Positions 13,330 to 19,995 of a stretch of DNA of 21,820 bases are shown here, in pieces. The number at the start of each line of letters is the position of its first letter. The first letter of the stretch is position 1. The notes beneath the pieces were generated by a model. The model saw nothing but the letters and a program-made list of their open reading frames with translations, had not been told where the DNA came from and made no database searches. Source of the stretch: JBBQXY01 sp051004815 (GTDB lineage Bacteria > Chloroflexota > Ktedonobacteria > Ktedonobacterales > Ktedonobacteraceae); NCBI GenBank assembly GCA_051004815.1, contig JBPCJY010000071.1, positions 1 through 21,820 on the forward strand, given 5' to 3'. The position numbers and the translations under genes were made by a program.

Positions 13330-15051
13330 ATGTATAAAACATCACTCACTACGACACTATCAAAATGTCAACACTGCTTCCTTCGTATGTGTATAGTGCT
13401 TGGCTTTGTGTGTCTCTCAATACTTGCAACGACTATCGGCACGACGATGACGGGCTATGCCAGTGGTAGACCGGGCGGCAATGTCACTGATCCTGTCGTG
13501 CGTGCAGTGGATATAGCGGAACCGGCGGTGGTGCGTATTTTCACTAGCCTTGGCGGCCATCTGACCGTCCACTTTTCGGCAACGAGCAACGTCACCTTCC
13601 CGCAAGGTACTGGTAATAGTTATCCCTTGCAATTATCGGGCAGTGGCACATTCATTTCGGCGCACGGCGACGTCTTGACCGCCGACCATGTGATTAACCC
13701 GCCCCATGACCAGGCCTTGAGCCAGTTTCTTGACGACTCCGCGTCCAATGATGTGGCGGGTTACATCAATCAGAATGCCAGGGCCGGTTCTCAAGTTACC
13801 TCGGCTCAAGTGAGCCAGGAATTGCAGAGTGGACAGCTCGCTTCCGATCCAAGTTATGATCCAGCCACCAGCGAAGTTTTCCTGAATACCTTTTATACGG
13901 GGGCATTAAGTGCTACTACGTTCCAGAACGTACCTGATCAAATTCATGCGACGGTTGACCGCATCGAGAAGGAAAGTGCCGTCAATCAAGCAGATGTGGC
14001 CATTGTGCATGTCAACATGAATGATATGCCCAGCGTCCAACTCGGTGACTCAGGCAACGTGCAACAGCAGGACGCACTCAGGATTATTGGCTTCCCTGGC
14101 AATGGCGATGTCAGTACAAAGCCGACCGACATTCTGACCCCATCAATCAACATTATCAACGTAAGTTCGATCAAGACGAGCGATTCTGGTGCGCAGGTAA
14201 TTCAGGTCGGTGGCAATGTTGAGCACGGCGATAGCGGTGGCCCCGCATTAGATAGTGCTGGCTCAGTGGTAGGTATTGTCAGCTTTGGTCTCTCCGGTGC
14301 CAATTCTCCCGGTGGCACCAGTTTCTTGCAAGCCAGTAATAGCGCACAAACCCTGGTGCAAAGCCTTAATCTGGATACAACGCCTGGGCCATTCCAGAAA
14401 GCCTGGAGCCAGGCCTTTAATGACTATGCGGCAACAACGGCTGGTCACTGGCACAAGGCAGAGCAAGGGTTCGCGAAACTGGCAACCAGCTATCCACTGT
14501 TCAAGGCCATCACGCCCTACCTGACCTATAGCCAGGATCAGGCGAAGAACGAGCGCACAGCGCAAACGACACCCACACCGCAGCCTTCATCGTCGCAAAA
14601 TTCCATTCTTGCTTATGTCTGGACGATTGGTGGCATTCTCGTGCTGCTTCTCCTGGTTGTCTTACTCTTCCGTATTGTGTTCCGTTCCAACAAAAAGAAG
14701 AAAGCAACTGTGGCCACGCAGGCAGCGCGGCAAGCACAGCCTGGCGCAATTTCACAACAGCAAATGAATCCGTCCGGTGTTTCCGCGCAACAGGTGCCGA
14801 TCCCACACGAGGACGATGGTTTAACTGCTTTTGGCGCACCACCAAGGGCGAGCCAACAAACGATGCAGCCCATGCAACCTGGACAATCCGGGCAAGCAAG
14901 ACCGTTCTCACCGACTATCCCCCCCTCTACCATCGTCTCCGGGACATTGCGTCCATGGCCGTGTGGGCATATGAATCGTTCTAACGCACGCTTTTGTAGT
15001 ATCTGTGGCGAGCCTGCACCCCCACCGATCACTCGTCATGTTGACCAGTAA
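13330..15051 (+). CDS. Membrane-tethered trypsin-like serine protease with C-terminal zinc ribbon
   Basis: A 573-residue protein. An N-terminal hydrophobic segment (about 17-40) works as signal or anchor. The protease domain (about 55-345) shows a full S1-type triad: His 120 in TADHV, Asp 222 in NQADVAIV and Ser 302 in HGDSGGP. A linker and small helical piece lead to a second membrane segment (about 426-450). A basic stop-transfer stretch (RSNKKKKA), a Gln/Pro-rich low-complexity region (about 460-535) and a short zinc ribbon with Cys 545, His 547, Cys 556 and Cys 559 follow. Predicted topology puts the protease outside and the zinc ribbon in the cytosol. No PDZ domain is present, unlike DegP/HtrA. 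The order suggests sensing or docking inside coupled to proteolysis outside (inference). A cupin gene follows after 12 bases. Confidence 0.85.
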   Translation: MYKTSLTTTLSKCQHCFLRMCIVLGFVCLSILATTIGTTMTGYASGRPGGNVTDPVVRAVDIAEPAVVRIFTSLGGHLTVHFSATSNVTFPQGTGNSYPLQLSGSGTFISAHGDVLTADHVINPPHDQALSQFLDDSASNDVAGYINQNARAGSQVTSAQVSQELQSGQLASDPSYDPATSEVFLNTFYTGALSATTFQNVPDQIHATVDRIEKESAVNQADVAIVHVNMNDMPSVQLGDSGNVQQQDALRIIGFPGNGDVSTKPTDILTPSINIINVSSIKTSDSGAQVIQVGGNVEHGDSGGPALDSAGSVVGIVSFGLSGANSPGGTSFLQASNSAQTLVQSLNLDTTPGPFQKAWSQAFNDYAATTAGHWHKAEQGFAKLATSYPLFKAITPYLTYSQDQAKNERTAQTTPTPQPSSSQNSILAYVWTIGGILVLLLLVVLLFRIVFRSNKKKKATVATQAARQAQPGAISQQQMNPSGVSAQQVPIPHEDDGLTAFGAPPRASQQTMQPMQPGQSGQARPFSPTIPPSTIVSGTLRPWPCGHMNRSNARFCSICGEPAPPPITRHVDQ

Positions 15052-15063
15052 AGAGAGTAATAG

Positions 15064-15423
15064 ATGTTGCGTAAAATAGCCCAGGGAACCATCTTTCCGC
15101 GTGAAGATGGCAAAATCATTGATGAGCATTTCGGCGTACTCAATACTCAACAGGACGCCTTTAGCCTGGCGCATATGTTTGCTCCCGCCGGATGGCGCGA
15201 ACCTGCCCAGCTTGCCGAGTTCGACGAGGTTATCATCGTCGTTAAGGGTACGCTGGCCATTGAATCTGAAGGAGTACAGGTTGAGGTAGGTGTAGGAGAA
15301 ACATGCCTGGCTGAACGTGGCACACGCGTTACCTATAGCAATGCTAGTACAGATGTTCCATGTGAATATTGGTCGTTATGTATGCCAGCCTTCCGCGTTG
15401 AACGCACAAACATGAATGCTTAG
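15064..15423 (+). CDS. Small cupin-domain protein
   Basis: A 119-residue single-domain beta-barrel protein. The first cupin motif is recognisable at about 41-70 (PAGWREPAQL, FDEVIIVVKGTLAIES) and the second around 76-95 (VGVGETCLAERGTRVTY). The histidines that normally bind metal in motif 1 are absent at the HxH position (Gln/Ala there), although the glutamate and the glycine of E-x6-G are kept, so metal-dependent catalysis is doubtful. It may instead bind a small ligand. It lies 12 bases after the protease gene, with AAAGAGAG as ribosome site, and a strong terminator ends the pair. No partner enzyme is obvious. Confidence 0.8.
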   Translation: MLRKIAQGTIFPREDGKIIDEHFGVLNTQQDAFSLAHMFAPAGWREPAQLAEFDEVIIVVKGTLAIESEGVQVEVGVGETCLAERGTRVTYSNASTDVPCEYWSLCMPAFRVERTNMNA

Positions 15424-15430
15424 CCTATAA

Positions 15431-15472
15431 AAAGAGCCCTCGACTTCATTGGGTTGTCGAGGGTTCTTTTTT
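15431..15472. terminator. Bidirectional intrinsic terminator between cupin and fabI
   Basis: CCCTCGAC (15437-15444) pairs with GTCGAGGG (15456-15463), extended outward by GAG/TTC and an A-run against a T-run, with an 11-nt loop. On the plus strand it is followed by TTTTTTT; on the minus strand by TTTTTAT. It therefore serves both convergent transcripts. Confidence 0.9.
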
Positions 15473-15490
15473 TGTATGGCGGCGCAATAA

Positions 15491-16264
15491 TTACGCGCCC
15501 ATGATGTTGTAACCAGCATCGACAAACAGAATTTCACCTGTAATGGCACGAGCTAGCGGGCTACAGAGAAAGAGAGCTGCATCCCCAACTTCCTTCTGTT
15601 CAATGTTGCGGCGCAGAGGTGCAGCGGCTTCGGTATGTTCACGGAAACTGCTGAAGCCCGAAACACCACGGGCAGCCAGGGTATTGAGTGCGCCAGCAGA
15701 GATGGCGTTGACACGAATATTGTGTTCGCCCAGTTCAAACGCCAGGTAACGCACGCTGCACTCCAAAGCGGCCTTCGCCACAGCCATGACGTTATACTTT
15801 GGCATCACACGCTCGCTGGCCATATAGGTTAGCGTGAGAATGCTGCCTCCACCACTGGCTTGCAATAGTGGTTTGGCTCGCCGGGCCATAGCCACAAGGG
15901 AGTAGGCACTGATATCGAGCGCGGTATGGAAGCCTTCACGCGTCGTTTCAACGAAAGGGTTCTCCAGCTCACGCGGTGGGGCAAAGGCGACAGAGTGAAT
16001 TAGAATATCAAGTGTACCGTTGAAGATTTCGCTGGCTTTGGCAAAGGCACTATCGAGCTGATCGTCATTTTGCACATCGCATTCCATAACAGCTGTGCCA
16101 GGGATTTTTCCTGCCAGGTCACGCACGTACTTTTCCATACGCTCCTGGTATGAAAACGCCAATTGCGCACCTTCCGCCGCTAGTGCCTGGGCGATAGCCC
16201 AACCAATTGAGCGATGGTTGGCGATGCCAAAAATCAGTGCCTTTTTTCCTTCTAATAGAGGCAT
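15491..16264 (-). CDS. fabI: Enoyl-[acyl-carrier-protein] reductase (NADH), FabI
   Basis: A 257-residue cytosolic SDR that reduces trans-2-enoyl-ACP in the last step of each fatty-acid elongation cycle. FabI-specific features: the nucleotide-binding start FGIANHRSIGWAIA (12-25) with the N-x-x-S-I-x-x-G form, LIHSVAFAP (88-96), and the active-site pair Tyr 147 and Tyr 157 with Lys 164 in YNVMAVAKAALE. NAISAGALNTLAARG (186-200) is the substrate-loop region. This places it in the class normally sensitive to triclosan-type inhibitors, though sensitivity itself cannot be read here. GAGGAG lies 8 bases before the ATG. It is the last gene of a probable three-gene operon (winged-helix-like, rhodanese, fabI) and ends at the bidirectional terminator. 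Confidence 0.95.
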   Translation of the reverse strand: MPLLEGKKALIFGIANHRSIGWAIAQALAAEGAQLAFSYQERMEKYVRDLAGKIPGTAVMECDVQNDDQLDSAFAKASEIFNGTLDILIHSVAFAPPRELENPFVETTREGFHTALDISAYSLVAMARRAKPLLQASGGGSILTLTYMASERVMPKYNVMAVAKAALECSVRYLAFELGEHNIRVNAISAGALNTLAARGVSGFSSFREHTEAAAPLRRNIEQKEVGDAALFLCSPLARAITGEILFVDAGYNIMGA

Positions 16265-16309
16265 AGATAAACTCCTCTCAGATCATGTTGTATTCTGTTG
16301 TTCAAGGAC

Positions 16310-16330
16310 ACGCTAAGCAGTGCTTAGCGT
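16310..16330. repeat. Perfect 21-bp palindrome over the rhodanese stop codon
   Basis: ACGCTAAGCA (16310-16319) and TGCTTAGCGT (16321-16330) are complementary around a single central base. It covers the stop codon of the rhodanese gene and lies 46 bp before fabI. It could be an operator for fabI or an mRNA hairpin dampening read-through. No T-run follows. Confidence 0.5.
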
Positions 16331-16677
16331 TCGATGGGATACCGACGGCCAACCCACCCATTCATCCCGTTCGCCAGGTTATAGACTTTTTTCAATCCGG
16401 CCACCATGGCAATTTCTGAAGCGGATGCACTGCGCTGTCCTGACGCACATACAAAAATAACATCTTCATCTTGTGGAAGATGCAAATCCTGCACTGCTTT
16501 TCCAAATGAGTAGATCCCATTAAGCGGTACTAGCTCAGCTTCCGCGATGTGACCTCGATTCCACTCTTCCGGCTGGCGTACATCAATCACACGCGCACCG
16601 GCTTCAATCATACGTTTCGCTTCATCAGTTCCTATCGTGGTATAGGGAAATGCTTCTTCCTCGGCTTCATACGGCAT
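16324..16677 (-). CDS. Single-domain rhodanese-like sulfurtransferase
   Basis: A 117-residue protein covering one rhodanese domain. It has the entry ARVIDVRQPEEWNRGHIAEAELVP (about 28-51, the DVR-xxE-xxxGHI hallmark) and an active-site loop CASGQR (Cys 77-Arg 82), followed by the NLANGMNGWVG end motif (100-110). The conserved Cys is present, so sulfur transfer through a persulfide is plausible; acceptor unknown. AAGGAGG sits 6 bases before the ATG and lies inside the end of the upstream 85-residue gene, which overlaps it by 11 bases, so translation is coupled. It is followed by fabI after 59 bases. Confidence 0.9.
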   Translation of the reverse strand: MPYEAEEEAFPYTTIGTDEAKRMIEAGARVIDVRQPEEWNRGHIAEAELVPLNGIYSFGKAVQDLHLPQDEDVIFVCASGQRSASASEIAMVAGLKKVYNLANGMNGWVGRRYPIER

Positions 16678-16924
16678 GGCGATCCTCCTTGGTGCTGTTC
16701 TGCTCTAACCAGAGTCGTCCCAGTAAAGTCATACTGATCATATATTCGTCACCGACAAAGGCCATGGTGATCAAGCCCTGGTCTTCCATCTCTCGATAAT
16801 CGTCGGTAACGAGAAAGTATTGTCGTAACATCCGGGACAGGTCGCTTTCGGGCAACTGTTTCCATGCCTGTAAGATATGCAAAACAGCCGCGTATTTGGC
16901 ACTGCCATCGTCCGTTGCTCGCAT
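16667..16924 (-). CDS. Small winged-helix-like protein, unknown function
   Basis: An 85-residue protein without a membrane segment. Helices at about 9-24 and 27-38 followed by YREMEDQGLITMAFVGDEYMISMT, then LLGRLWLEQ, resemble a winged helix: recognition helix, two-strand wing and a closing helix. This is inference from pattern, with no family that I can name. The start is fixed by AAGGAG eight bases before the ATG. It opens the rhodanese-fabI operon and overlaps rhodanese by 11 bases. A role as local regulator or rhodanese partner is possible but untested. Confidence 0.7.
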   Translation of the reverse strand: MRATDDGSAKYAAVLHILQAWKQLPESDLSRMLRQYFLVTDDYREMEDQGLITMAFVGDEYMISMTLLGRLWLEQNSTKEDRHAV

Positions 16925-17001
16925 ACACCATTCTCCTTGACCACATTATGCCACATAACGTGCCTCTTCAAAGCAGGTATCTACGACAAGTGGTTTCCCA
17001 C

Positions 17002-17030
17002 AGTGTAGCAAATTCAGGGCGGTTGAGCAA
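17002..17030 (-). promoter_or_regulatory. Promoter of the winged-helix/rhodanese/fabI operon
   Basis: On the minus strand TTGCTC (17030-17025), a 17-bp spacer and TACACT (17007-17002) preceded by TGC give an extended -10. Transcription would start near 16995, about 70 nt before the ATG at 16924. Its -35 overlaps that of the candidate divergent hutI promoter. Confidence 0.45.
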
Positions 17031-17052
17031 GTTTCCGCGGCGATTCGACAAT
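17023..17052 (+). promoter_or_regulatory. Candidate hutI promoter
   Basis: TTGAGC (17023-17028) and GACAAT (17047-17052) are 18 bp apart, each 4 of 6 to consensus. An alternative -10, TATAAA at 17068-17073, lies closer to the gene. The -35 overlaps that of the divergent promoter. Confidence 0.3.
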
Positions 17053-17116
17053 AACGAGCGTCTATGTTATAAACTGTAGCAAGAAAGAGCGTAAAGAGTG
17101 TGAAGGAGGAAGACAC

Positions 17117-18406
17117 ATGATACCCGATCCAATACAGCCTCGGCTTCAAGCCAACATGGTTATTCACAATATCGGCCAACTGGTCACTGTTGCACAACAA
17201 ACTATTCCTGGGGCAAATGGCCCCTTACAGGTTATTTCAGACGCGGCTATCGCCGTTCATAATGGCACTATTGTGTGGATTGGCCCCGATGATGATGCTG
17301 AACCTATGTTCCATCATGATACCAGCAAACCTGGCGATGGTATCGTTAATGTTGATGCGCAGGGAGCGGTAGTGACTCCTGGTTTCGTCGATTCACATAC
17401 ACACCTGGTCTTCGCCGGAGATCGTGCGGAGGAATTTCACTTACGCCGCTCCGGTATGGGCTATGGTGAATTGCTAGCGCAAGGACGTGGCATTCTTACG
17501 ACGATGAACGCCACCCGTCATGCCAGTACCGATGTCCTGTTAGAACTGGCAAAGGCACGCCTTGAGGTTATGCGCACCTATGGCACGACGACCGTTGAAG
17601 TGAAAACAGGTTACGGTCTGGATAAAGTGACCGAGGAGACGTGCCTGCGTATTATCAACAACCTCAACGCGCTTGAGGAGAATTCTCTGTACCAGCATAA
17701 TCGTGTGCGCGTTGTGCCTACCTTTTTGGGAGCTCATTCTGTGCCACCGGAGTACCAGGGACGGCGCGATGAATATGTCAACCTGATTGTCGAGGAGATG
17801 TTACCCTCATTTGTTGGGCTGGCCCATTTCTGCGATGTGTTCTGTGAACGCGAAGCTTTTTCTGTTGCGGAGAGCCGTCGCATCCTCACAAAAGCCAAAG
17901 AGTTGGGCTACCAACTCAAGATACATGCCGATCAGCTCAGCCCATCTGGTGGCGCAAGATTGGCCGCCGAACTGGGTGCCGTTTCAGCAGATCATCTCGA
18001 CTACGCCAGCGACGCGGACCTGGATGCCATGCGTGAAGCAGGTGTAGTAGCCACACTACTGCCAGGCTGTTCGTATACTTTTCGCAGTCCATACCCTGCG
18101 GCGCGGCGTTTTCTTGACCATGGTCTACCAGTTGCTCTTGCCTCGGACTTCAATCCTGGCACCTCGTATTGCGAAAATATGCAAATGATCCTGGGCTTGG
18201 CAATGTCCTCCATGGGCATGTCATTGGAAGAAGCTCTTACTGCCGCGACCATTAATGGTGCTCGTGCCCTGGCATTACACAATTCGATCGGTAGCATTGA
18301 GGTTGGCAAGCAGTGCGAACTCGCGCTCTGGGCTATCAATGATTATCATGAGATTGGCTATCACTTTGGCGTTAATCTGGTTCGCTCAGTTCTCGTGGCA
18401 AGTTAA
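17117..18406 (+). CDS. hutI: Imidazolonepropionase (HutI)
   Basis: A 429-residue cytosolic metal-dependent hydrolase of the amidohydrolase superfamily. It opens the ring of 4-imidazolone-5-propanoate to N-formimino-L-glutamate, the third step of histidine degradation. Metal ligands are visible: His 94 and His 96 in VDSHTHLVFAG, His 270 in KIHADQLS, and Asp 344 in LASDFNPGTS. ADHLDY (291-296) and FLGAHSVPPEY (203-213) are further HutI hallmarks, and TGYGLD (164-169) belongs to the substrate pocket. Length is normal for the family (about 400-420). GAAGGAGG stands before the ATG. hutH is about 1.6 kb further on the same strand but has its own promoter; hutU and hutG are not in the window. The stop codon is followed within 50 bp by the parS-like cluster. 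Confidence 0.95.
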   Translation: MIPDPIQPRLQANMVIHNIGQLVTVAQQTIPGANGPLQVISDAAIAVHNGTIVWIGPDDDAEPMFHHDTSKPGDGIVNVDAQGAVVTPGFVDSHTHLVFAGDRAEEFHLRRSGMGYGELLAQGRGILTTMNATRHASTDVLLELAKARLEVMRTYGTTTVEVKTGYGLDKVTEETCLRIINNLNALEENSLYQHNRVRVVPTFLGAHSVPPEYQGRRDEYVNLIVEEMLPSFVGLAHFCDVFCEREAFSVAESRRILTKAKELGYQLKIHADQLSPSGGARLAAELGAVSADHLDYASDADLDAMREAGVVATLLPGCSYTFRSPYPAARRFLDHGLPVALASDFNPGTSYCENMQMILGLAMSSMGMSLEEALTAATINGARALALHNSIGSIEVGKQCELALWAINDYHEIGYHFGVNLVRSVLVAS

Positions 18407-18453
18407 GCTAACTTCTCCTTCATGCCGTTCATTTTTTATAAAAGCTTATTTGA

Positions 18454-18471
18454 ATGTTTCACATGAAACAT
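18454..18471. promoter_or_regulatory. parS-like site 1
   Basis: ATGTTTCACATGAAACAT matches the parS core TGTTTCACGTGAAACA at 15 of 16 positions; the one deviation is at the centre (CACATG for CACGTG). The flanks extend the symmetry by A/T on both sides. It lies 48 bp after hutI. Confidence 0.75.
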
Positions 18472-18490
18472 TGGGTTCTCACGATTGGTA

Positions 18491-18500
18491 TGTTTCATGT
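18491..18500. promoter_or_regulatory. parS half-site
   Basis: TGTTTCATGT is the left half plus centre of the site seen at 18542 and is then followed by TTTGAT instead of the right arm. It sits between sites 1 and 2 and may be a decayed copy. Confidence 0.4.
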
Positions 18501-18504
18501 TTTG

Positions 18505-18522
18505 ATGTTTCACATGAAACAT
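18505..18522. promoter_or_regulatory. parS-like site 2
   Basis: Same 18 bases and orientation as site 1, 51 bp further on. Sites 1 and 2 also share the following bases (CATTG, then GGTTCTC), so they look like a duplicated unit of about 30 bp. Confidence 0.75.
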
Positions 18523-18541
18523 TGAGGTTCTCTCAACCCCA

Positions 18542-18559
18542 ATGTTTCATGTGAAACAT
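18542..18559. promoter_or_regulatory. parS-like site 3 (opposite orientation)
   Basis: ATGTTTCATGTGAAACAT is the exact reverse complement of sites 1 and 2, starting 37 bp after site 2. It is again 15 of 16 to the parS core. Confidence 0.75.
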
Positions 18560-18576
18560 TTTCGCCATGTTGAAGG

Positions 18577-19485
18577 ATGATGTTTCACATGAAACATTCC
18601 AGCGAGGGCGAAAACCAGTTTGTCCTTGACTTACTTACTACGCTTCGCAATGAGAAATTTAGCCCACTCGGCTGGGGACGATTTCTTTGGCGTTCCTGGC
18701 AGATATCTTGCCAGACGGCGAATGATAATCCAACGCTGAAAAGATCATGGATGTGGGTAACTATTTGGATTGGTATGCTCGCTATCGCGATACTGGTAAG
18801 TAATGTGTTTTTTGAGGGAATCGGCCCGACGTGGCAACTTCTACCTGGCTTCCTCTGCTGTGTACTATGGCAGCAGAGTGATCTATTCTGGCATTTGGGC
18901 TTAAATCGTCATGCAAAAACAGGGATATTGCTGCCAACCGTCGGGGTTGCTAACACATGTACCTGGTTACGTGGTTTAGGAGCTTCCTATTTGTTGGGTA
19001 GGCTGGCTAGTGGGCTGGCTACGCCTTCTAGTCTGGCATTACTTGTCTTTCTCTACGGTATTGTGACCGATATTCTCGATGGGCAAATCGCACGAAGGAC
19101 AGGGACGCAGAGCAAATTGGGGCAGATCGGCGATGGCGAGGCCGATTTCTGCCTGTACCTGGCCATTACTTTCATCTTGCTACAAAACGCAGTGTTACCA
19201 CTCTGGTTAGGAGTAGTAATGCTTTTGCGCTTTGGTATTCCGCTGCTTGCGGCAGTAGCTAGCTACTTTCTTTTCGCGCATCTAGTGCGCTTTGGCTCTA
19301 CCAGCTGGGGAAAATACGCGGGACTAGCGCAGTGTCTCTACTTTCTTGTCCTGTTGGCTCCCCCACAATTCACCTTCATCACACACTTCGTCAACTTTCC
19401 CTTGCTTATCATCACACTCTTTTTGTTGCTAGCCGCACCAACGGCACAGATTATACAGAATGTGAGAGCGATAAGAAAGGAATAA
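18577..19485 (+). CDS. CDP-alcohol phosphatidyltransferase family membrane protein
   Basis: A 302-residue integral membrane enzyme carrying the complete family motif D-x2-D-G-x2-A-R-x8-G-x3-D-x3-D: Asp 165, Asp 168, Gly 169, Ala 172, Arg 173, Gly 182, Asp 186 and Asp 190. These residues bind the CDP-alcohol and two metal ions and transfer the phospho-head group to an acceptor alcohol in phospholipid synthesis. Hydrophobic segments lie at about 60-78, 87-100, 132-162, 190-225, 225-245 and 260-290. The first 60 residues are a soluble extension longer than in PgsA or PssA. Which lipid it makes is undetermined. Starts at 18577, 18580 and 18590 are all possible; GAAGG just upstream favours 18577 or 18580. 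The start codons lie within parS-like site 4. Between hutI and hutH but not evidently part of their pathway. Confidence 0.88.
   Translation: MMFHMKHSSEGENQFVLDLLTTLRNEKFSPLGWGRFLWRSWQISCQTANDNPTLKRSWMWVTIWIGMLAIAILVSNVFFEGIGPTWQLLPGFLCCVLWQQSDLFWHLGLNRHAKTGILLPTVGVANTCTWLRGLGASYLLGRLASGLATPSSLALLVFLYGIVTDILDGQIARRTGTQSKLGQIGDGEADFCLYLAITFILLQNAVLPLWLGVVMLLRFGIPLLAAVASYFLFAHLVRFGSTSWGKYAGLAQCLYFLVLLAPPQFTFITHFVNFPLLIITLFLLLAAPTAQIIQNVRAIRKE
18580..18597. promoter_or_regulatory. parS-like site 4, inside a gene start
   Basis: Same sequence and orientation as sites 1 and 2, 38 bp after site 3. It encodes the first residues of the CDP-alcohol phosphotransferase (MFHMKH), so ParB occupancy could affect expression of that gene. 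Confidence 0.75.
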
Positions 19486-19488
19486 TTG

Positions 19489-19540
19489 GTAATAGGTGAT
19501 GGCTGCTCACGGCAAACCGCGAACAGCCATCACCTATTAC
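19489..19540. terminator. 17-bp hairpin between convergent genes
   Basis: A perfect inverted repeat (19489-19505 with 19524-19540; arm GTAATAGGTGATGGCTG) has an 18-nt loop. It starts 4 bases after the stop of the CDP-alcohol gene and overlaps the stop of the minus-strand gene, so it can act on both transcripts. No T-run follows on either side. Confidence 0.55.
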
Positions 19541-19803
19541 TCCTTCGGAACTGAGCGGCCATTGCGTTTAAAGAGATCGCGCCAATCTTTTTCCTCTAGT
19601 TCCACGTCAAACTTTTTCGCGGCTTTTTGGATGCGTTGCCAGGCTTCGTCACGTTCTTTATTGGTAACATTCTCAACCTGGTCAAATCGTGCCAGGGTCT
19701 CTTGCACATGCCGTGCATCTACAAGAGGTTCTTTGCGCTCCTTGGGGAAAGCAAAAGCACTCTCCGGCAGTTTATCACGATCTTTCTCGCTTAACTTTGC
19801 CAT
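19537..19803 (-). CDS. Small conserved protein, DUF6582-like
   Basis: An 88-residue, highly charged soluble protein. The LPESAFAFPKERKEPLVDARHV segment (12-33) and the RFDQVENVTNKERDEAWQRI region (39-58) match what I recall of the DUF6582 family, found in bacteria and phages and of unknown function; I give that name with moderate certainty. The N-terminal half resembles a short motif for handling loop or substrate contacts, and the C-terminal half is probably helical. AAAGGAG lies 8 bases before the ATG. It is convergent with the CDP-alcohol gene, sharing its hairpin, and divergent from hutH. Confidence 0.75.
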   Translation of the reverse strand: MAKLSEKDRDKLPESAFAFPKERKEPLVDARHVQETLARFDQVENVTNKERDEAWQRIQKAAKKFDVELEEKDWRDLFKRNGRSVPKE

Positions 19804-19920
19804 TATTTGCTCCTTTCATGCTACAATCTCTCTTTTTTTATGTGCCATCTACTAACTACACGTTTTTTCGCAAGCTTTTGTAGCAGAAGGGTTCTGGTTC
19901 TTTTCTATCCTGCTTCACAT

Positions 19921-19950
19921 TTTACGTTAGTACGCTCTATCTGCTACAAT
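19921..19950 (+). promoter_or_regulatory. hutH: hutH promoter
   Basis: TTTACG (19921-19926) and TACAAT (19945-19950) are 18 bp apart and the -10 is preceded by TGC, an extended -10. Transcription would start near 19957. This supports the ATG at 19996 and rules out the in-frame upstream ATG at 19807 as the translation start. Confidence 0.55.
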
Positions 19951-19995
19951 GCAAGAGGATTGGTCGGCAACGCAGCCAGAAAGGGAACTTTTTCA

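Noticed and set aside
13330..15051. DegP/HtrA protease
   Set aside because: The triad is present but there is no PDZ domain; the C-terminus is a membrane segment plus zinc ribbon.
18454..18597. CRISPR array
   Set aside because: The repeats are palindromic 18-mers in both orientations with unequal short gaps, not direct repeats with uniform spacers, and no cas gene is near.
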